This document shows, in pieces, positions 16,928 through 25,693 of a stretch of DNA of 54,568 nt; the stretch's first letter is position 1, and the number at the start of each line of letters is the position of its first letter. This stretch comes from Flavobacteriales bacterium UBA2619 (GTDB lineage Bacteria > Bacteroidota > Bacteroidia > Flavobacteriales_D > Sanyastnellaceae). Position numbers and translations under genes: made by a program. The notes under the pieces were generated by a model. That model was not told where the DNA came from. It searched no databases and worked only from the letters and a program-made list of their open reading frames with translations. The DNA lies in NCBI GenBank assembly GCA_002339135.1, contig DDJR01000029.1, forward strand, positions 1 through 54,568. The letters run 5' to 3'.

Positions 16928-18430
16928 CTACATTTGAGGTTTATCCCTTCTTGCTTTCGAGATTTCATGATTTTCTAGGGGATTAAATTTGCCATCAGGC
17001 AATCCCAAAAGAATGATTTTAGTCACTCTTCCATTTGCGAATCGCATTTGAATTTGTGAACATGTTGCTCTATTTAAATTGATTTCATCTAACTCGTCAG
17101 TTGCGTAATACTCCACCGTTCCGTTGCCAATAACGTCAACACTTGACAGTTTTCCGTCCGAAAAATACGCGAACAAATCTCTGCCTGATATTGCATGATC
17201 TAGAGAGTCATTTGCAGGGCTAAGTACATTTGCATTTCCAAGCAATTGCATTTTGTATGGTTGATTTTCTTTGAGAATCATCTTCACAGTGTCTCCTGTC
17301 ATTTCATCTTCCTCAGACCAAACAACAGGCTTTCCCAACAGCCACATTTCGTCCAGTCTCGTATTCCAAGAAAGCGAATCGCCTAGACCAGAGAATGCAG
17401 CCTGTGTAAAGGCTACTTCTCCCGATGCATAGATCATTTCTTCTTGTCTTTCAAGCTTGAGGGATTTCATTTTAAGCGTATCGACCCCTTCAACATTCTC
17501 AATTTGGACCAATTGACTCGAGGTCCCAGTAACCAAGTCAGCGTTTTTTGTGCGGGAAGCAAAAGAACCCTTCACATTCATGGATCTTGAACTGTCACTG
17601 ATCATAACATTTCCCCATGCCATGCCTTCATTCTCGTCTCTGTTAACAAACAGACTATCTCCAGCTAAGACTCCTTGGTCGTCCATGAGGTAAGCTTGAC
17701 CAGAAAACCAACCTTTTCCAGTTTTGCCGTCGAACTCTCCTTTTTCACACTGGATCGTTGCACCATCGATCGTAAGTAGAGATAATTCGTAAAGCCGAAG
17801 TGTTTTCCCGTTCCTGTCAATAGACAGTGAGTCAGATGTAATGTAGTCATTCTCGTCTTTAATTTCAACGTTTCCTCCAGCGTACAATCTATTTGTGATA
17901 GAGTTGTAAATGCCGCAATCGCTGCTCAGATGTCGACTTCCCTCATAAATATTTGCTCGTACTCTGTATGAAACTCGTTTTTCATCTAAGTTGTAAGTTA
18001 ATGATGGACATGATATTTTAAGCTCTTCATGATTAAAAGTCACATCACCGCTAACATTTACAGTCCCAGAAACAGGGTCTAGAATGCCATAATTGGACCT
18101 GAGTTTTGTGGCTGGTGCTTGAGAGATTTCAACGTTGTTAAAGACTTCGAATCGGCCATCGTCAAACCGATAAGCGCTATCACACCTAAGAATGGCGTCA
18201 TCGAATGCGAGTTGAACATCTCCAATCAGTCTTGATGCGTCTGAAATTTGAGGATTTCGCTCAATAACGGATGCTGCTAGAATGTGTATTCGCGTTTTTT
18301 TTGGTAAAAGATTGGAGGTGGTGTCAGTTTGGGCTGTGAGCGGAGTAAGCGAGAAACAGAACACCATAAAAAATATGCACACGTCAAGAAAGGGCTTGTT
18401 ATTTTCGGTTGTGTAGTGTTTTATATTCAT
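16928..18430 (-). CDS. OstA/LptA-like LPS-transport family protein
   Basis: A 500-residue exported protein with a long signal segment (about 1-34, ending near PLTAQ) and then repeated OstA-type beta-jellyroll units. Repeating elements such as ILAASVIERNPQ, IGDVQLAFDDAILRCDSAYR, GNVEIKDENDYITSDSLSI and GEVAFTQAAFSGLGDSLSW show the alternation expected for the LptA/OstA_C beta-taco fold. Family knowledge: these proteins bind and pass lipopolysaccharide across the periplasm. It is much longer than E. coli LptA (185 residues), which is normal for the Bacteroidota OstA-like group. Its ATG overlaps the cysN stop by 4 bases (ATGA), so it is translated as the last gene of the sulfate-activation operon. 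Confidence 0.85.
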   Translation of the reverse strand: MNIKHYTTENNKPFLDVCIFFMVFCFSLTPLTAQTDTTSNLLPKKTRIHILAASVIERNPQISDASRLIGDVQLAFDDAILRCDSAYRFDDGRFEVFNNVEISQAPATKLRSNYGILDPVSGTVNVSGDVTFNHEELKISCPSLTYNLDEKRVSYRVRANIYEGSRHLSSDCGIYNSITNRLYAGGNVEIKDENDYITSDSLSIDRNGKTLRLYELSLLTIDGATIQCEKGEFDGKTGKGWFSGQAYLMDDQGVLAGDSLFVNRDENEGMAWGNVMISDSSRSMNVKGSFASRTKNADLVTGTSSQLVQIENVEGVDTLKMKSLKLERQEEMIYASGEVAFTQAAFSGLGDSLSWNTRLDEMWLLGKPVVWSEEDEMTGDTVKMILKENQPYKMQLLGNANVLSPANDSLDHAISGRDLFAYFSDGKLSSVDVIGNGTVEYYATDELDEINLNRATCSQIQMRFANGRVTKIILLGLPDGKFNPLENHEISKARRDKPQM

Positions 18431-19686
18431 CCAACGACGCCGGCCGCTACTGTTAAATGTGTGCTCGGATCCACTAAGATAAACGCTCCAGTCGTACGAT
18501 TCTTGCGATAACTATCAGTTAAAACAGGTGAGGCAGTTTTAATTTTAATTCGTGCGATGTCGTTCGTTGCAACAGTTTTATTTTCTTCATCTCTATGAAG
18601 TGTGTTAATGTCAATACAGTAAAGGATTTCTGTTACTTTTGCTTGCACTTCGTTTGTAAGATGTCGGAGAATAAATCTCGAAGATGTGTTCAGTGGTTTT
18701 TCACCCAGCCAACAAACTCTTGCGTCCAATTCATTGACTACGTCAGGTTGATTGTTCATCCTCACAAGCATGTCACCACGAGAAATGTCGATGTCATCTT
18801 CAAGTGTCATGGTGACGCTGAGGGGAGGGAAGGCTCTTTCCAGTTGTTCATTACCCAGAGTTATTCCTTTAATTGTAGACTCTTTTCCACTTGGAAGAGC
18901 AAGGATTTTATCTCCAGGTTTAAACACTCCGGAAGCGATGCGCCCTGCATATCCTCTGAAATCTCTGTGCTCATCTGTTTGAGGCCGAACCACATATTGA
19001 ATGGGAAAACGGCAATCTTGTAAGTTTCTGTCTGAACCTACATGTACATGTTCTAAATGGTGCAGAAGAGTGGAGCCCTCATACCAATTCATCTGATTTG
19101 ATTTGTCAACCACGTTGTCACCTAAAAGCGCGCTTATTGGAATGAACGTGATGTCTGTAATGTCTAGTCGTGAACTGAAACTCTTGTATTCCTTTACAAT
19201 TTCTCTGTACCTCGCTTCATCATAATCTACAAGGTCCATTTTATTGACACAAACCACCAAATGCCTCAGGCCTAACAACGATGCAATAAAGCTATGTCTG
19301 TTCGTTTGTTCAAGGAGACCGTGGCGAGCGTCAATTAAGATGATAGCAAGGTCAGCGGTTGAAGCTCCAGTCACCATGTTTCTGGTGTACTGAATATGTC
19401 CTGGCGTGTCGGCAATAATAAATTTCCTGCGTGGAGTTGCAAAGTACCTGTAGGCTACATCTATGGTAATACCTTGTTCGCGCTCAGCTCTGAGTCCGTC
19501 CGTTAGTAGACTGAGGTCTGGGCCATTGATCCCTTTTTGGGTGGATTCGTTTTTAATTGATTCGAGTTGATCTTCGAAAATACTTTTAGAATCGTATAAG
19601 AGGCGACCTATAAGAGTACTCTTGCCATCATCAACACTTCCAGCAGTTGTAAAGCGTAGAAGTCCGTTTGTAGTTGTTTTACTCAT
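18427..19686 (-). CDS. cysN: Sulfate adenylyltransferase GTPase subunit
   Basis: Large regulatory subunit of ATP sulfurylase, which couples GTP hydrolysis to APS formation. It is an EF-Tu-like GTPase: G1 loop AGSVDDGKST near residue 15, the switch I region with GITIDVAYRYF, G3 DTPGH, G4 NKMD in VCVNKMDLVDY, then two beta-barrel domains. At 419 residues it matches stand-alone CysN and has no fused CysC kinase domain; the kinase is separate in this operon. It starts 12 bases after the cysD stop and its own stop overlaps the next start by 4 bases. Confidence 0.96.
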   Translation of the reverse strand: MSKTTTNGLLRFTTAGSVDDGKSTLIGRLLYDSKSIFEDQLESIKNESTQKGINGPDLSLLTDGLRAEREQGITIDVAYRYFATPRRKFIIADTPGHIQYTRNMVTGASTADLAIILIDARHGLLEQTNRHSFIASLLGLRHLVVCVNKMDLVDYDEARYREIVKEYKSFSSRLDITDITFIPISALLGDNVVDKSNQMNWYEGSTLLHHLEHVHVGSDRNLQDCRFPIQYVVRPQTDEHRDFRGYAGRIASGVFKPGDKILALPSGKESTIKGITLGNEQLERAFPPLSVTMTLEDDIDISRGDMLVRMNNQPDVVNELDARVCWLGEKPLNTSSRFILRHLTNEVQAKVTEILYCIDINTLHRDEENKTVATNDIARIKIKTASPVLTDSYRKNRTTGAFILVDPSTHLTVAAGVVG

Positions 19687-19698
19687 CTTTGTTAATCT

Positions 19699-20607
19699 CT
19701 AAAAGTATCCGTCCTTTTTTCTATCTTCCATTGCGCTTGAACTCCTCTTGTCATCCATTCTGCCTCCTCTTTCAGTGATTCTTGTTGCAGCAACTTCTTC
19801 AATGATTTTTTCCAACGTGTCTGCCTCACTTTCAAAAGCTCCAGTGATCGTCAAGTCGCCAAGAGTTCTAAATCTAATGCGCATCATTTCAGGCTTTTCT
19901 CCCGCTCTAAGTTTGAGGAAATCCGACATTGCAAGAATCTGGCCTTCTCGCCTGATGCATTCTCTCTCGTGAGAGAAGTAAAGGCTGGGAAGTTCTATTT
20001 TCTCTTTTAAGATGTAATTCCAAACATCAAGTTCTGTCCAGTTGTTTAAAGGAAAAACCCTAAAGTGCTCTCCAGGAGCATGCATTCCGTTAAATAAATT
20101 CCAAAGTTCAGGTCGTTGATTTTTTGGATCCCATTGGCTGAAATCATCTCTGTGTGAGAAAAATCTTTCTTTTGCACGAGACTTCTCTTCATCTCTTCGA
20201 GCACCTCCTACGCAAGCGTCGAACCTGTTTTCCTCGATGGTGTCGATGAGTGTTGTTGTTTGGAGCTTGTTTCGAGAAGCATTGCTTCCTGTCTCTTCTT
20301 GGACCTTGCCTTGATTAATTGTGTCCTGAACACTTCCTACGATGAGGTTAGCGCCCATGTCCTGTATAAGATTGTTCCGAAAGGCAATTGTTTCAGGAAA
20401 ATTGTGTCCGGTATCGATGTGAACCAATGGCATAGGTATTCTCGCAGGAGCAAATGCTTTCATCGCTAAATGAGTAACCACAATGCTGTCTTTCCCTCCA
20501 CTAAAAAGAATCGCAGGTCTGTCAAATTGAGCGGCAACTTCTCTCATCACGAAAATAGATTCTGCCTCGAGTTCTGTGAGGTGATCTAGATTGTATAATT
20601 CAGTCAT
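19699..20607 (-). CDS. cysD: Sulfate adenylyltransferase catalytic subunit
   Basis: Catalytic subunit of ATP sulfurylase, making adenosine-5'-phosphosulfate from sulfate and ATP. The PP-loop SGGKDSIVV lies near residue 36, followed by VHIDTGHNFPET, ACVGGARRDEEKSRAKER, FPLNNWTELDVWNYI and the C-terminal RFRTLGDLTITGAFES, all family hallmarks. The length of 302 residues is normal. The start overlaps the end of the DUF2061 gene by 8 bases, which suggests translational coupling between the membrane protein and the enzyme. Confidence 0.97.
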   Translation of the reverse strand: MTELYNLDHLTELEAESIFVMREVAAQFDRPAILFSGGKDSIVVTHLAMKAFAPARIPMPLVHIDTGHNFPETIAFRNNLIQDMGANLIVGSVQDTINQGKVQEETGSNASRNKLQTTTLIDTIEENRFDACVGGARRDEEKSRAKERFFSHRDDFSQWDPKNQRPELWNLFNGMHAPGEHFRVFPLNNWTELDVWNYILKEKIELPSLYFSHERECIRREGQILAMSDFLKLRAGEKPEMMRIRFRTLGDLTITGAFESEADTLEKIIEEVAATRITERGGRMDDKRSSSAMEDRKKDGYF

Positions 20608-20827
20608 TGATGTTTTTTTTTCTACCTAGATTTCCGTAGTTGAACCAAAGTCTTTCATGAAAATAGTACAGCGCCATTTTGAGAACAACTTCAACAGCCA
20701 TAAGCTCTGTAGCTTTGCTAATGTCGCCAAAGAATAGATATGCCAATGCAAAAGTGGATACAGATGCGATGACTCTCCATGTTATGGTTTTTGCGATGTG
20801 CCGTAATTTAGAAATTTTATTGTCCAT
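20600..20827 (-). CDS. DUF2061 small membrane protein
   Basis: A 75-residue protein with two hydrophobic segments (about 14-31 and 43-56) and the DUF2061 signature: KTITWRVIAS at the start of the first helix and the ALYYFHERLWFNYG ending. Its biochemical role is unknown. Its place between the APS kinase and cysD, with 5 bases to one side and an 8-base overlap on the other, ties it to sulfate activation. A role in sulfate uptake or in membrane anchoring of the complex is possible but is inference. Confidence 0.87.
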   Translation of the reverse strand: MDNKISKLRHIAKTITWRVIASVSTFALAYLFFGDISKATELMAVEVVLKMALYYFHERLWFNYGNLGRKKNIND

Positions 20828-20832
20828 TGTAT

Positions 20833-21633
20833 TTATTGAGCAAATTTTGGATGCACGGCTAATTTTTCTTCTACTGTTGCCCAGTCGGTGAAATGAAACC
20901 CTCGATCGTCAAGATAAACAGTTGCGGCAAATTTGTTGTTGCTTACAGCATCGAACAAATTGGTCATGTTGTATTTCTCTAGCCACTCTTCAATCACAAG
21001 GGCTGGTCTAGAGCTCATGATTTTAAGAACATAGCCTTGGTCCTTGAGTCTTTGAAGAACTTCTTGAGCGCCTTCCATTGGAGGGTCATACGCATTTTCT
21101 AATCCCTGAAAGCCTTTGCTATATCTGTGGATGACCCCATCAAAATCAACAGCTAAAGTTTTTCTTTTGTCTAAAGTTTTAAGTTCTTTAGATGGTACAG
21201 GTGAAACTTTGAGAATAGAAGAAATAGTGCCTTCGATGTCAAAATCAGTTGTGTCAATGTCGATGAAATTTGATGTGGGTTTCTCAAAATCCAGAACGTG
21301 CCGATCTTCTCTTCCTCTTATTTCTTTCGTGTGCACAAGAATTTCACACACCTCTGTGGTAGCTTTCAGTTCTTCCCTTAATTCACGATACGGAGAGACA
21401 AGTGAGACGACTACAATTTCACCTTGGTCATGGAGATAATGAGCAATGTTTTGAGCTTTACGAATGTTAGCTTCACGTCCCACACGTGAATAGTCTTTAT
21501 TTGTTGTGAGACTCCTAAGATCATCACCATCTATGTGATACGGCTTGTAACCTCCTCTTTTCAGTTGAGATATCAACGCTTTCGCTAAAGTTGTTTTACC
21601 ATGACCTGGCTGACCTGTAAACCAATAAATCAT
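20833..21633 (-). CDS. cysC: Adenylylsulfate kinase fused to a HAD-like phosphatase domain
   Basis: The N-terminal half (about 1-145) is an APS kinase, making PAPS from APS and ATP: Walker A at 7-15 (GQPGHGKTT), the YHIDGDDLRS motif at 32-41, the SRVGREANIRKAQ helix and VVSLVSPYRELRE. The C-terminal part (about 155-266) is a HAD-superfamily domain: motif I at 162-166 (VDFDG, with nucleophile Asp163 and Asp165), a motif II Ser in IMSSRP, a motif III Lys in NNKF and a motif IV acidic pair in YLDDRG at 240-245. All catalytic residues of both halves are present. It is the first gene of the cys run. The substrate of the HAD half is unknown; a nucleotide of the pathway (for example PAP) is a hypothesis. 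Confidence 0.9.
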   Translation of the reverse strand: MIYWFTGQPGHGKTTLAKALISQLKRGGYKPYHIDGDDLRSLTTNKDYSRVGREANIRKAQNIAHYLHDQGEIVVVSLVSPYRELREELKATTEVCEILVHTKEIRGREDRHVLDFEKPTSNFIDIDTTDFDIEGTISSILKVSPVPSKELKTLDKRKTLAVDFDGVIHRYSKGFQGLENAYDPPMEGAQEVLQRLKDQGYVLKIMSSRPALVIEEWLEKYNMTNLFDAVSNNKFAATVYLDDRGFHFTDWATVEEKLAVHPKFAQ

Positions 21634-21687
21634 CTGTAATAATTTTGTAGTATCTCTTTGTTAAACCTGTTGAAAGTATAAATATAT

Positions 21688-22983
21688 CTATTGCTGATCG
21701 TTTCTCAAGTCATTTTTTAGAAGCAAAGTCTGCGCTCGATCGGGTCCCACACTCAGGATTGAGATCGGAACTCCAGTTTCGTTTTCAATCATCTTTACAT
21801 ATGCGTTCAGTGAAGCTGGGATGTCATCTACATTTCTTAACCCAGTTAGGTCTCCAGGCCAACATTCAAATGTTTTGTAAACAGGTTGTACTTCTTCTGG
21901 GGTAATGCCATATGGCAGGTAGTCTATTTTTTTCCCGTTGTGCATGTAGTGCGTACAAACCTTGATCTCATGAAATTCTCCCAAGACATCTGCCTTCATC
22001 ATGCAGAGTTGTGTAACGCCATTGACCATCACAGCGTATTTTAGCTGAGGTAGATCGAGCCATCCACATCTTCTAGGTCTGCCGGTTGTGGCTCCAAACT
22101 CACTGCCTGCAGCTCTTAGCTTTTCTCCGGTTTCTTCTAGAAGCTCAGTCGGGAAGGGTCCTGACCCGACTCTCGTACAGTAGGCTTTAAATATGCCAAA
22201 CACTTCTCCAATTTTATTTGGAGGCAGTCCAAGGCCGGTGCAAGCTCCTGCTGTAATCGTATTTGAGGAAGTGACAAATGGGTAGGTTCCAAAATCAACA
22301 TCTAGCATGGTCCCTTGAGCACCTTCTGCAAGAATTCCTCGCCCTGCTTTGAGTTCATTGTTGAGAATGTGCTCGCTGTCGATAAATGTAAATTTCTTGA
22401 GATATTCTACTGCTTCAAGCCAATCTGATTCTTTCTCCGTTAAGTCATACTTGTATTCTGGATATTGGTTGAGTAGATGAAGGTGTTTGTCTCGAAGCAC
22501 AGTGTATCTCTGCAAGAAATGAGGACTCTCTAGATCGCCAATTCTTAGACCATTTCGTCCTGTTTTATCCATATATGCTGGACCAATGCCTTTTAATGTA
22601 GAGCCGATTTTTAATTTGCCTTTGGACATTTCAGATGCAGCATCTAAGAGTCCGTGGGTAGGCATAATTAAGTGAGCCTTTCGAGAAAGAACAAGATCAT
22701 CAAATGGGCTTACACCGCTTGCAAGTAAGCCTTCAATTTCATTCTTAAAGATCACAGGGTCTACAACCACACCGTTCCCTACAACATTTAAGATTTTGTC
22801 GTGAAAAATCCCACTTGGAATTGTATGAAGAACGTGCTTTTTACCGTCAAAAATAATGGTATGTCCGGCATTTGGACCTCCCTGAAATCTTGCGATCACC
22901 CCGTACCTAGGTGTTAGTACATCTACGATTTTACCTTTTCCTTCGTCGCCCCACTGGAGGCCTAAGAGTACATCAGCTTTCAT
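21688..22983 (-). CDS. purA: Adenylosuccinate synthetase
   Basis: First committed step from IMP to AMP, using GTP and aspartate. The 431-residue protein starts with LLGLQWGDEGKGKIVD, the catalytic Asp/GTP-loop signature, followed by FQGGPNAGHTI with the catalytic His, the GIGPAYMDKTGRNGLR block, EGAQGTMLDVDFGTYPFVTSSN, the TTGRPRRCGWLDLP motif and the C-terminal VGPDRAQT. Length and motifs are complete. Its start overlaps the end of the Fur-family gene by 11 bases, which implies translational coupling. With guaB elsewhere in the window, both branches from IMP are represented. Confidence 0.97.
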   Translation of the reverse strand: MKADVLLGLQWGDEGKGKIVDVLTPRYGVIARFQGGPNAGHTIIFDGKKHVLHTIPSGIFHDKILNVVGNGVVVDPVIFKNEIEGLLASGVSPFDDLVLSRKAHLIMPTHGLLDAASEMSKGKLKIGSTLKGIGPAYMDKTGRNGLRIGDLESPHFLQRYTVLRDKHLHLLNQYPEYKYDLTEKESDWLEAVEYLKKFTFIDSEHILNNELKAGRGILAEGAQGTMLDVDFGTYPFVTSSNTITAGACTGLGLPPNKIGEVFGIFKAYCTRVGSGPFPTELLEETGEKLRAAGSEFGATTGRPRRCGWLDLPQLKYAVMVNGVTQLCMMKADVLGEFHEIKVCTHYMHNGKKIDYLPYGITPEEVQPVYKTFECWPGDLTGLRNVDDIPASLNAYVKMIENETGVPISILSVGPDRAQTLLLKNDLRNDQQ

Positions 22984-23431
22984 GCTTCAGTTTTTGTTGT
23001 CGCTTTCGCGCATAAATATTCAAAGAGTGATGGAGTACTTCTATGCCGAAGAGTTCTTCTAAAGTAGCCTTAATTTGTTGGATTCTTGGGTCACAAAACT
23101 CAATAACCTCTCCGGTATCTGCAATAATCACATGGTCATGCTGCCGCACCCTATGGCACTTCTCATACTGGGCGATTTTTTCTCCAAACTGATGTTTCCG
23201 AACCAGGTTGCAATCAAGCAGAAGTTCCATTGTGTTGTAAAGTGTTGCCCTAGAAACGCGGCAATCGCCATGCTGCATTTTATCGTACAATGTTTCTACG
23301 GCAAAATGACCTTGGAAAGTGTAGATTTCTTCAAGTATAGCAAAGCGTTCAGGCGTTTTTCGGTGCCCATTTTGTTCGAGGTATACCTCGAAAATATCTT
23401 TTGCTTGTATGAATATTTCGTCGCTTGACAT
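22973..23431 (-). CDS. Fur-family transcriptional regulator lacking the first CxxC zinc pair
   Basis: 152 residues. The N-terminal winged-helix domain is clear (GHRKTPERFAILEEIY, then GDCRVSRATLYNTMELL as the recognition helix region). The C-terminal dimerisation/metal domain keeps the HDH core (CHRVRQHDHVI), but where most Fur proteins have CxxC it reads IADTGEVIEFCDP, so the usual first structural Cys pair is absent and only single Cys residues remain. It sits 27 bases after the RelA/SpoT gene, overlaps purA by 11 bases and has its own promoter-like box. Which metal or signal it reads, and whether it controls purA, cannot be told from the sequence. Confidence 0.85.
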   Translation of the reverse strand: MSSDEIFIQAKDIFEVYLEQNGHRKTPERFAILEEIYTFQGHFAVETLYDKMQHGDCRVSRATLYNTMELLLDCNLVRKHQFGEKIAQYEKCHRVRQHDHVIIADTGEVIEFCDPRIQQIKATLEELFGIEVLHHSLNIYARKRQQKLKHES

Positions 23432-23448
23432 AAGCTTGTGGGAAGTCG

Positions 23449-23456
23449 CAAATGTA
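23449..23456 (-). promoter_or_regulatory. Predicted -7 promoter box for the Fur-family gene and purA
   Basis: On the minus strand the 27-base gap before the regulator carries TACATTTG, a perfect TAnnTTTG box. It lies 18 bases from the start codon, so the leader would be only about 10 bases. I see no clean TTG at the -33 distance, so this is a partial promoter match. It would let the regulator and purA be transcribed separately from the RelA/SpoT gene. Confidence 0.4.
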
Positions 23457-23458
23457 GT

Positions 23459-25675
23459 CTATACCTCTTCGTCTACCCTCTCTACTGTGTGAACTCCTGA
23501 AACATTTTTCAACTTTGTCATTAAATCTTTCAAATGTGATGTGTTTGTCACGAGAGCTTTAATGGAGCCTTCAAAAATCCCATCGCGTGATTCCATACTA
23601 ATGGCTTTCATATTTACTTTCATGTTGTCAGAAATAACGCCAGTTAGTTGGTTGACAAGCCCCACTTCGTCGATGCCCGTAAACGCAATCTTTACTTCAA
23701 ATTGAGTTGCAGATTTGTTTGACCACCTGGCCTTCATCATCCTGTAGGCATACCGAGACAACATATTTGTTGCATTGGGGCAGTTTTGCCTGTGTACTTT
23801 AATTCCTCCGCTAACCGTGATGAACCCGAACACATCGTCACCTGCAATTGGACTGCAGCAATTGGACAGAGTGTAATCAAGTTTTTGCATGTCTTCGCCG
23901 ATTAGCAAAGTGTCATCCTTTGCGTTCGGAACGACTTTTTCAGCAACCACAATTTTTTTAGATGGGGTTGTTTCACGTCCTTTAGCCCAAATAAATTTCC
24001 CTTGTTTTAATTTGTAACCTTTTAATTTATCCAAGTCGAATGAGCCCAAGGCGATCCGAAAGAACATCTCCTGTGCTGAGTCGAATTTGTGCTTCTTAAA
24101 GAGAGATTCAATGTTTCCATCCGTGATCAGAACACTGTGTTTTTTTGCCCATTTGGCAAATATCTCTTTCCCATCTAACGATAGAGATCTCTCTGCTTCT
24201 TTAAGACTGTGTCGTATTTTTTGCTTCGCATGGGTTGTCACGACATAGCCAAGCCAATCTTCCTTTGGGGTTTGTTTGCGGGATGTGATTATTTCGATTT
24301 GGTCCCCACTTTTAAGCTCGTAACTCAGAGGAACAAGCTTGTGGTTTACTTTACCTCCGATGCATTCAGAGCCCACCCTTGAGTGTATGTGAAAAGCAAA
24401 GTCTAGTGTTGTGGCTCCCTTCGGAAGGGTTTTCATATCGCCGTTGGGGGTGAAAACATAGATATCCTTCGTCTTCAAGTCCATTTTAAAATCATCGATA
24501 AATGCCAGCGCATCATCGTCACCACTCTCTAAAATTTCACGTATTTGTCCGAGCCAATTGTCGATCTGTGAGCCAACGGCTCTTTCTCCGTTTCCCTCTT
24601 TGTACTTCCAATGCGCTGCAAACCCTTTTTCGGCTACTTCATCCATTCTCTCACTTCGGATTTGTATTTCCACCCACTTTCCGGTTGGTGACATGACGGT
24701 GGTATGCAGCGATTCGTAACCGTTCCCTTTAGGTAAACTTATCCAATCTCTGAGCCTGTCTGGGTTGGGTTGGTAAAAATCTGTTACAATTGAATATGCT
24801 CGCCAGATTTCTGTTTTCTCTTTTGTCTTTTCTGTGTTGATTACAATCCTGACTGCAAACACATCGTATACCTCTTCGAAGGATACTTTTTGTTTTTCCA
24901 TTTTAGACCAAATGCTAAAAATAGATTTGGGTCTTCCTTTAATTTCATACTCAATCCCTGCCTCGTCAAGTTCTCTTCTAATCGGAGCGCAAAAGCTCCG
25001 AATAAACCTAGCCCGAACTGCCTTTGTTTTTCTCAGCCGTGATTTGATTAAATCATATTCTTCAGATTCCTTGTATTTGAGTGAAAGATCCTCAAGTTCA
25101 CTTTTTATCGCATGCAATCCCAACCTGTGTGCTAGCGGCGCATACATGTAGAGGGTTTCACTAGCGATTTTTTGTTGCTTGTCCTGCCTCATGTGAGACA
25201 ACGTTCTCATATTGTCCAGTCTGTCTGCAAGTTTGATTAAAATCACCCTTACATCGCTGCTTAAGGTGAGGAGCATTTTTCTAAAGTTTTCCGCTTGAGC
25301 ACTTGTCCCTGGTTCGAAAACACCACTCATTTTCGTCAGTCCATCTACAATATCTCGTTCTTTTTCCCCAAACAATTCCTCGACCTCGTCTAAGGTTAAA
25401 TTTGTATCTTCTACTGTGTCGTGAAGAAGAGCACACACTATTGAAGTGGTGTCCAATCCCAATTCTCCAGCCACCACTTTCGCCACGCTAATGGGGTGAT
25501 AGATGTAAGGCTCTCCACTTTTGCGTCTTTGATCAGAATGGAGTTGAAGCGCTAGATCGAATGCCTTACGAATCTTCTTTCTATCTTCTCTACTTTTGCT
25601 GTTGTTCGCAGCACGCAACAATCCCCTGTACCTTCTCAGTATCTCTTTGTTCTCTTCTTCAAGGTTGATTTCCAT
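23459..25675 (-). CDS. Bifunctional (p)ppGpp synthetase/hydrolase, RelA/SpoT family
   Basis: Makes and degrades the alarmone (p)ppGpp. Domains from the ATG at 25675: HD hydrolase (about 40-190) with His60 and His85-Asp86 (ALLHDTVED) plus LADRLDNMRT, so hydrolysis is probably active; synthetase (about 225-340) with EIKGRPKSIFSIWSKM and YDVFAVRIVI; a TGS domain (DIYVFTPNGDMKTLP); a conserved-Cys region (NCCSPIAGDD); and a C-terminal ACT domain. 738 residues, the usual length. An in-frame TTG at 25696 would add seven residues but lies inside the predicted -7 promoter box, so the ATG is chosen. Confidence 0.95.
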   Translation of the reverse strand: MEINLEEENKEILRRYRGLLRAANNSKSREDRKKIRKAFDLALQLHSDQRRKSGEPYIYHPISVAKVVAGELGLDTTSIVCALLHDTVEDTNLTLDEVEELFGEKERDIVDGLTKMSGVFEPGTSAQAENFRKMLLTLSSDVRVILIKLADRLDNMRTLSHMRQDKQQKIASETLYMYAPLAHRLGLHAIKSELEDLSLKYKESEEYDLIKSRLRKTKAVRARFIRSFCAPIRRELDEAGIEYEIKGRPKSIFSIWSKMEKQKVSFEEVYDVFAVRIVINTEKTKEKTEIWRAYSIVTDFYQPNPDRLRDWISLPKGNGYESLHTTVMSPTGKWVEIQIRSERMDEVAEKGFAAHWKYKEGNGERAVGSQIDNWLGQIREILESGDDDALAFIDDFKMDLKTKDIYVFTPNGDMKTLPKGATTLDFAFHIHSRVGSECIGGKVNHKLVPLSYELKSGDQIEIITSRKQTPKEDWLGYVVTTHAKQKIRHSLKEAERSLSLDGKEIFAKWAKKHSVLITDGNIESLFKKHKFDSAQEMFFRIALGSFDLDKLKGYKLKQGKFIWAKGRETTPSKKIVVAEKVVPNAKDDTLLIGEDMQKLDYTLSNCCSPIAGDDVFGFITVSGGIKVHRQNCPNATNMLSRYAYRMMKARWSNKSATQFEVKIAFTGIDEVGLVNQLTGVISDNMKVNMKAISMESRDGIFEGSIKALVTNTSHLKDLMTKLKNVSGVHTVERVDEEV

Positions 25676-25693
25676 TGTACTTTTTACGTATAC

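Noticed and set aside
16929..16936. A perfect TACATTTG box on the plus strand near the end of the OstA-like gene
   Set aside because: It lies within the 3' end of a minus-strand gene with no plus-strand gene downstream, so it is probably chance. It also shows that this 8-mer alone is weak evidence for a promoter.
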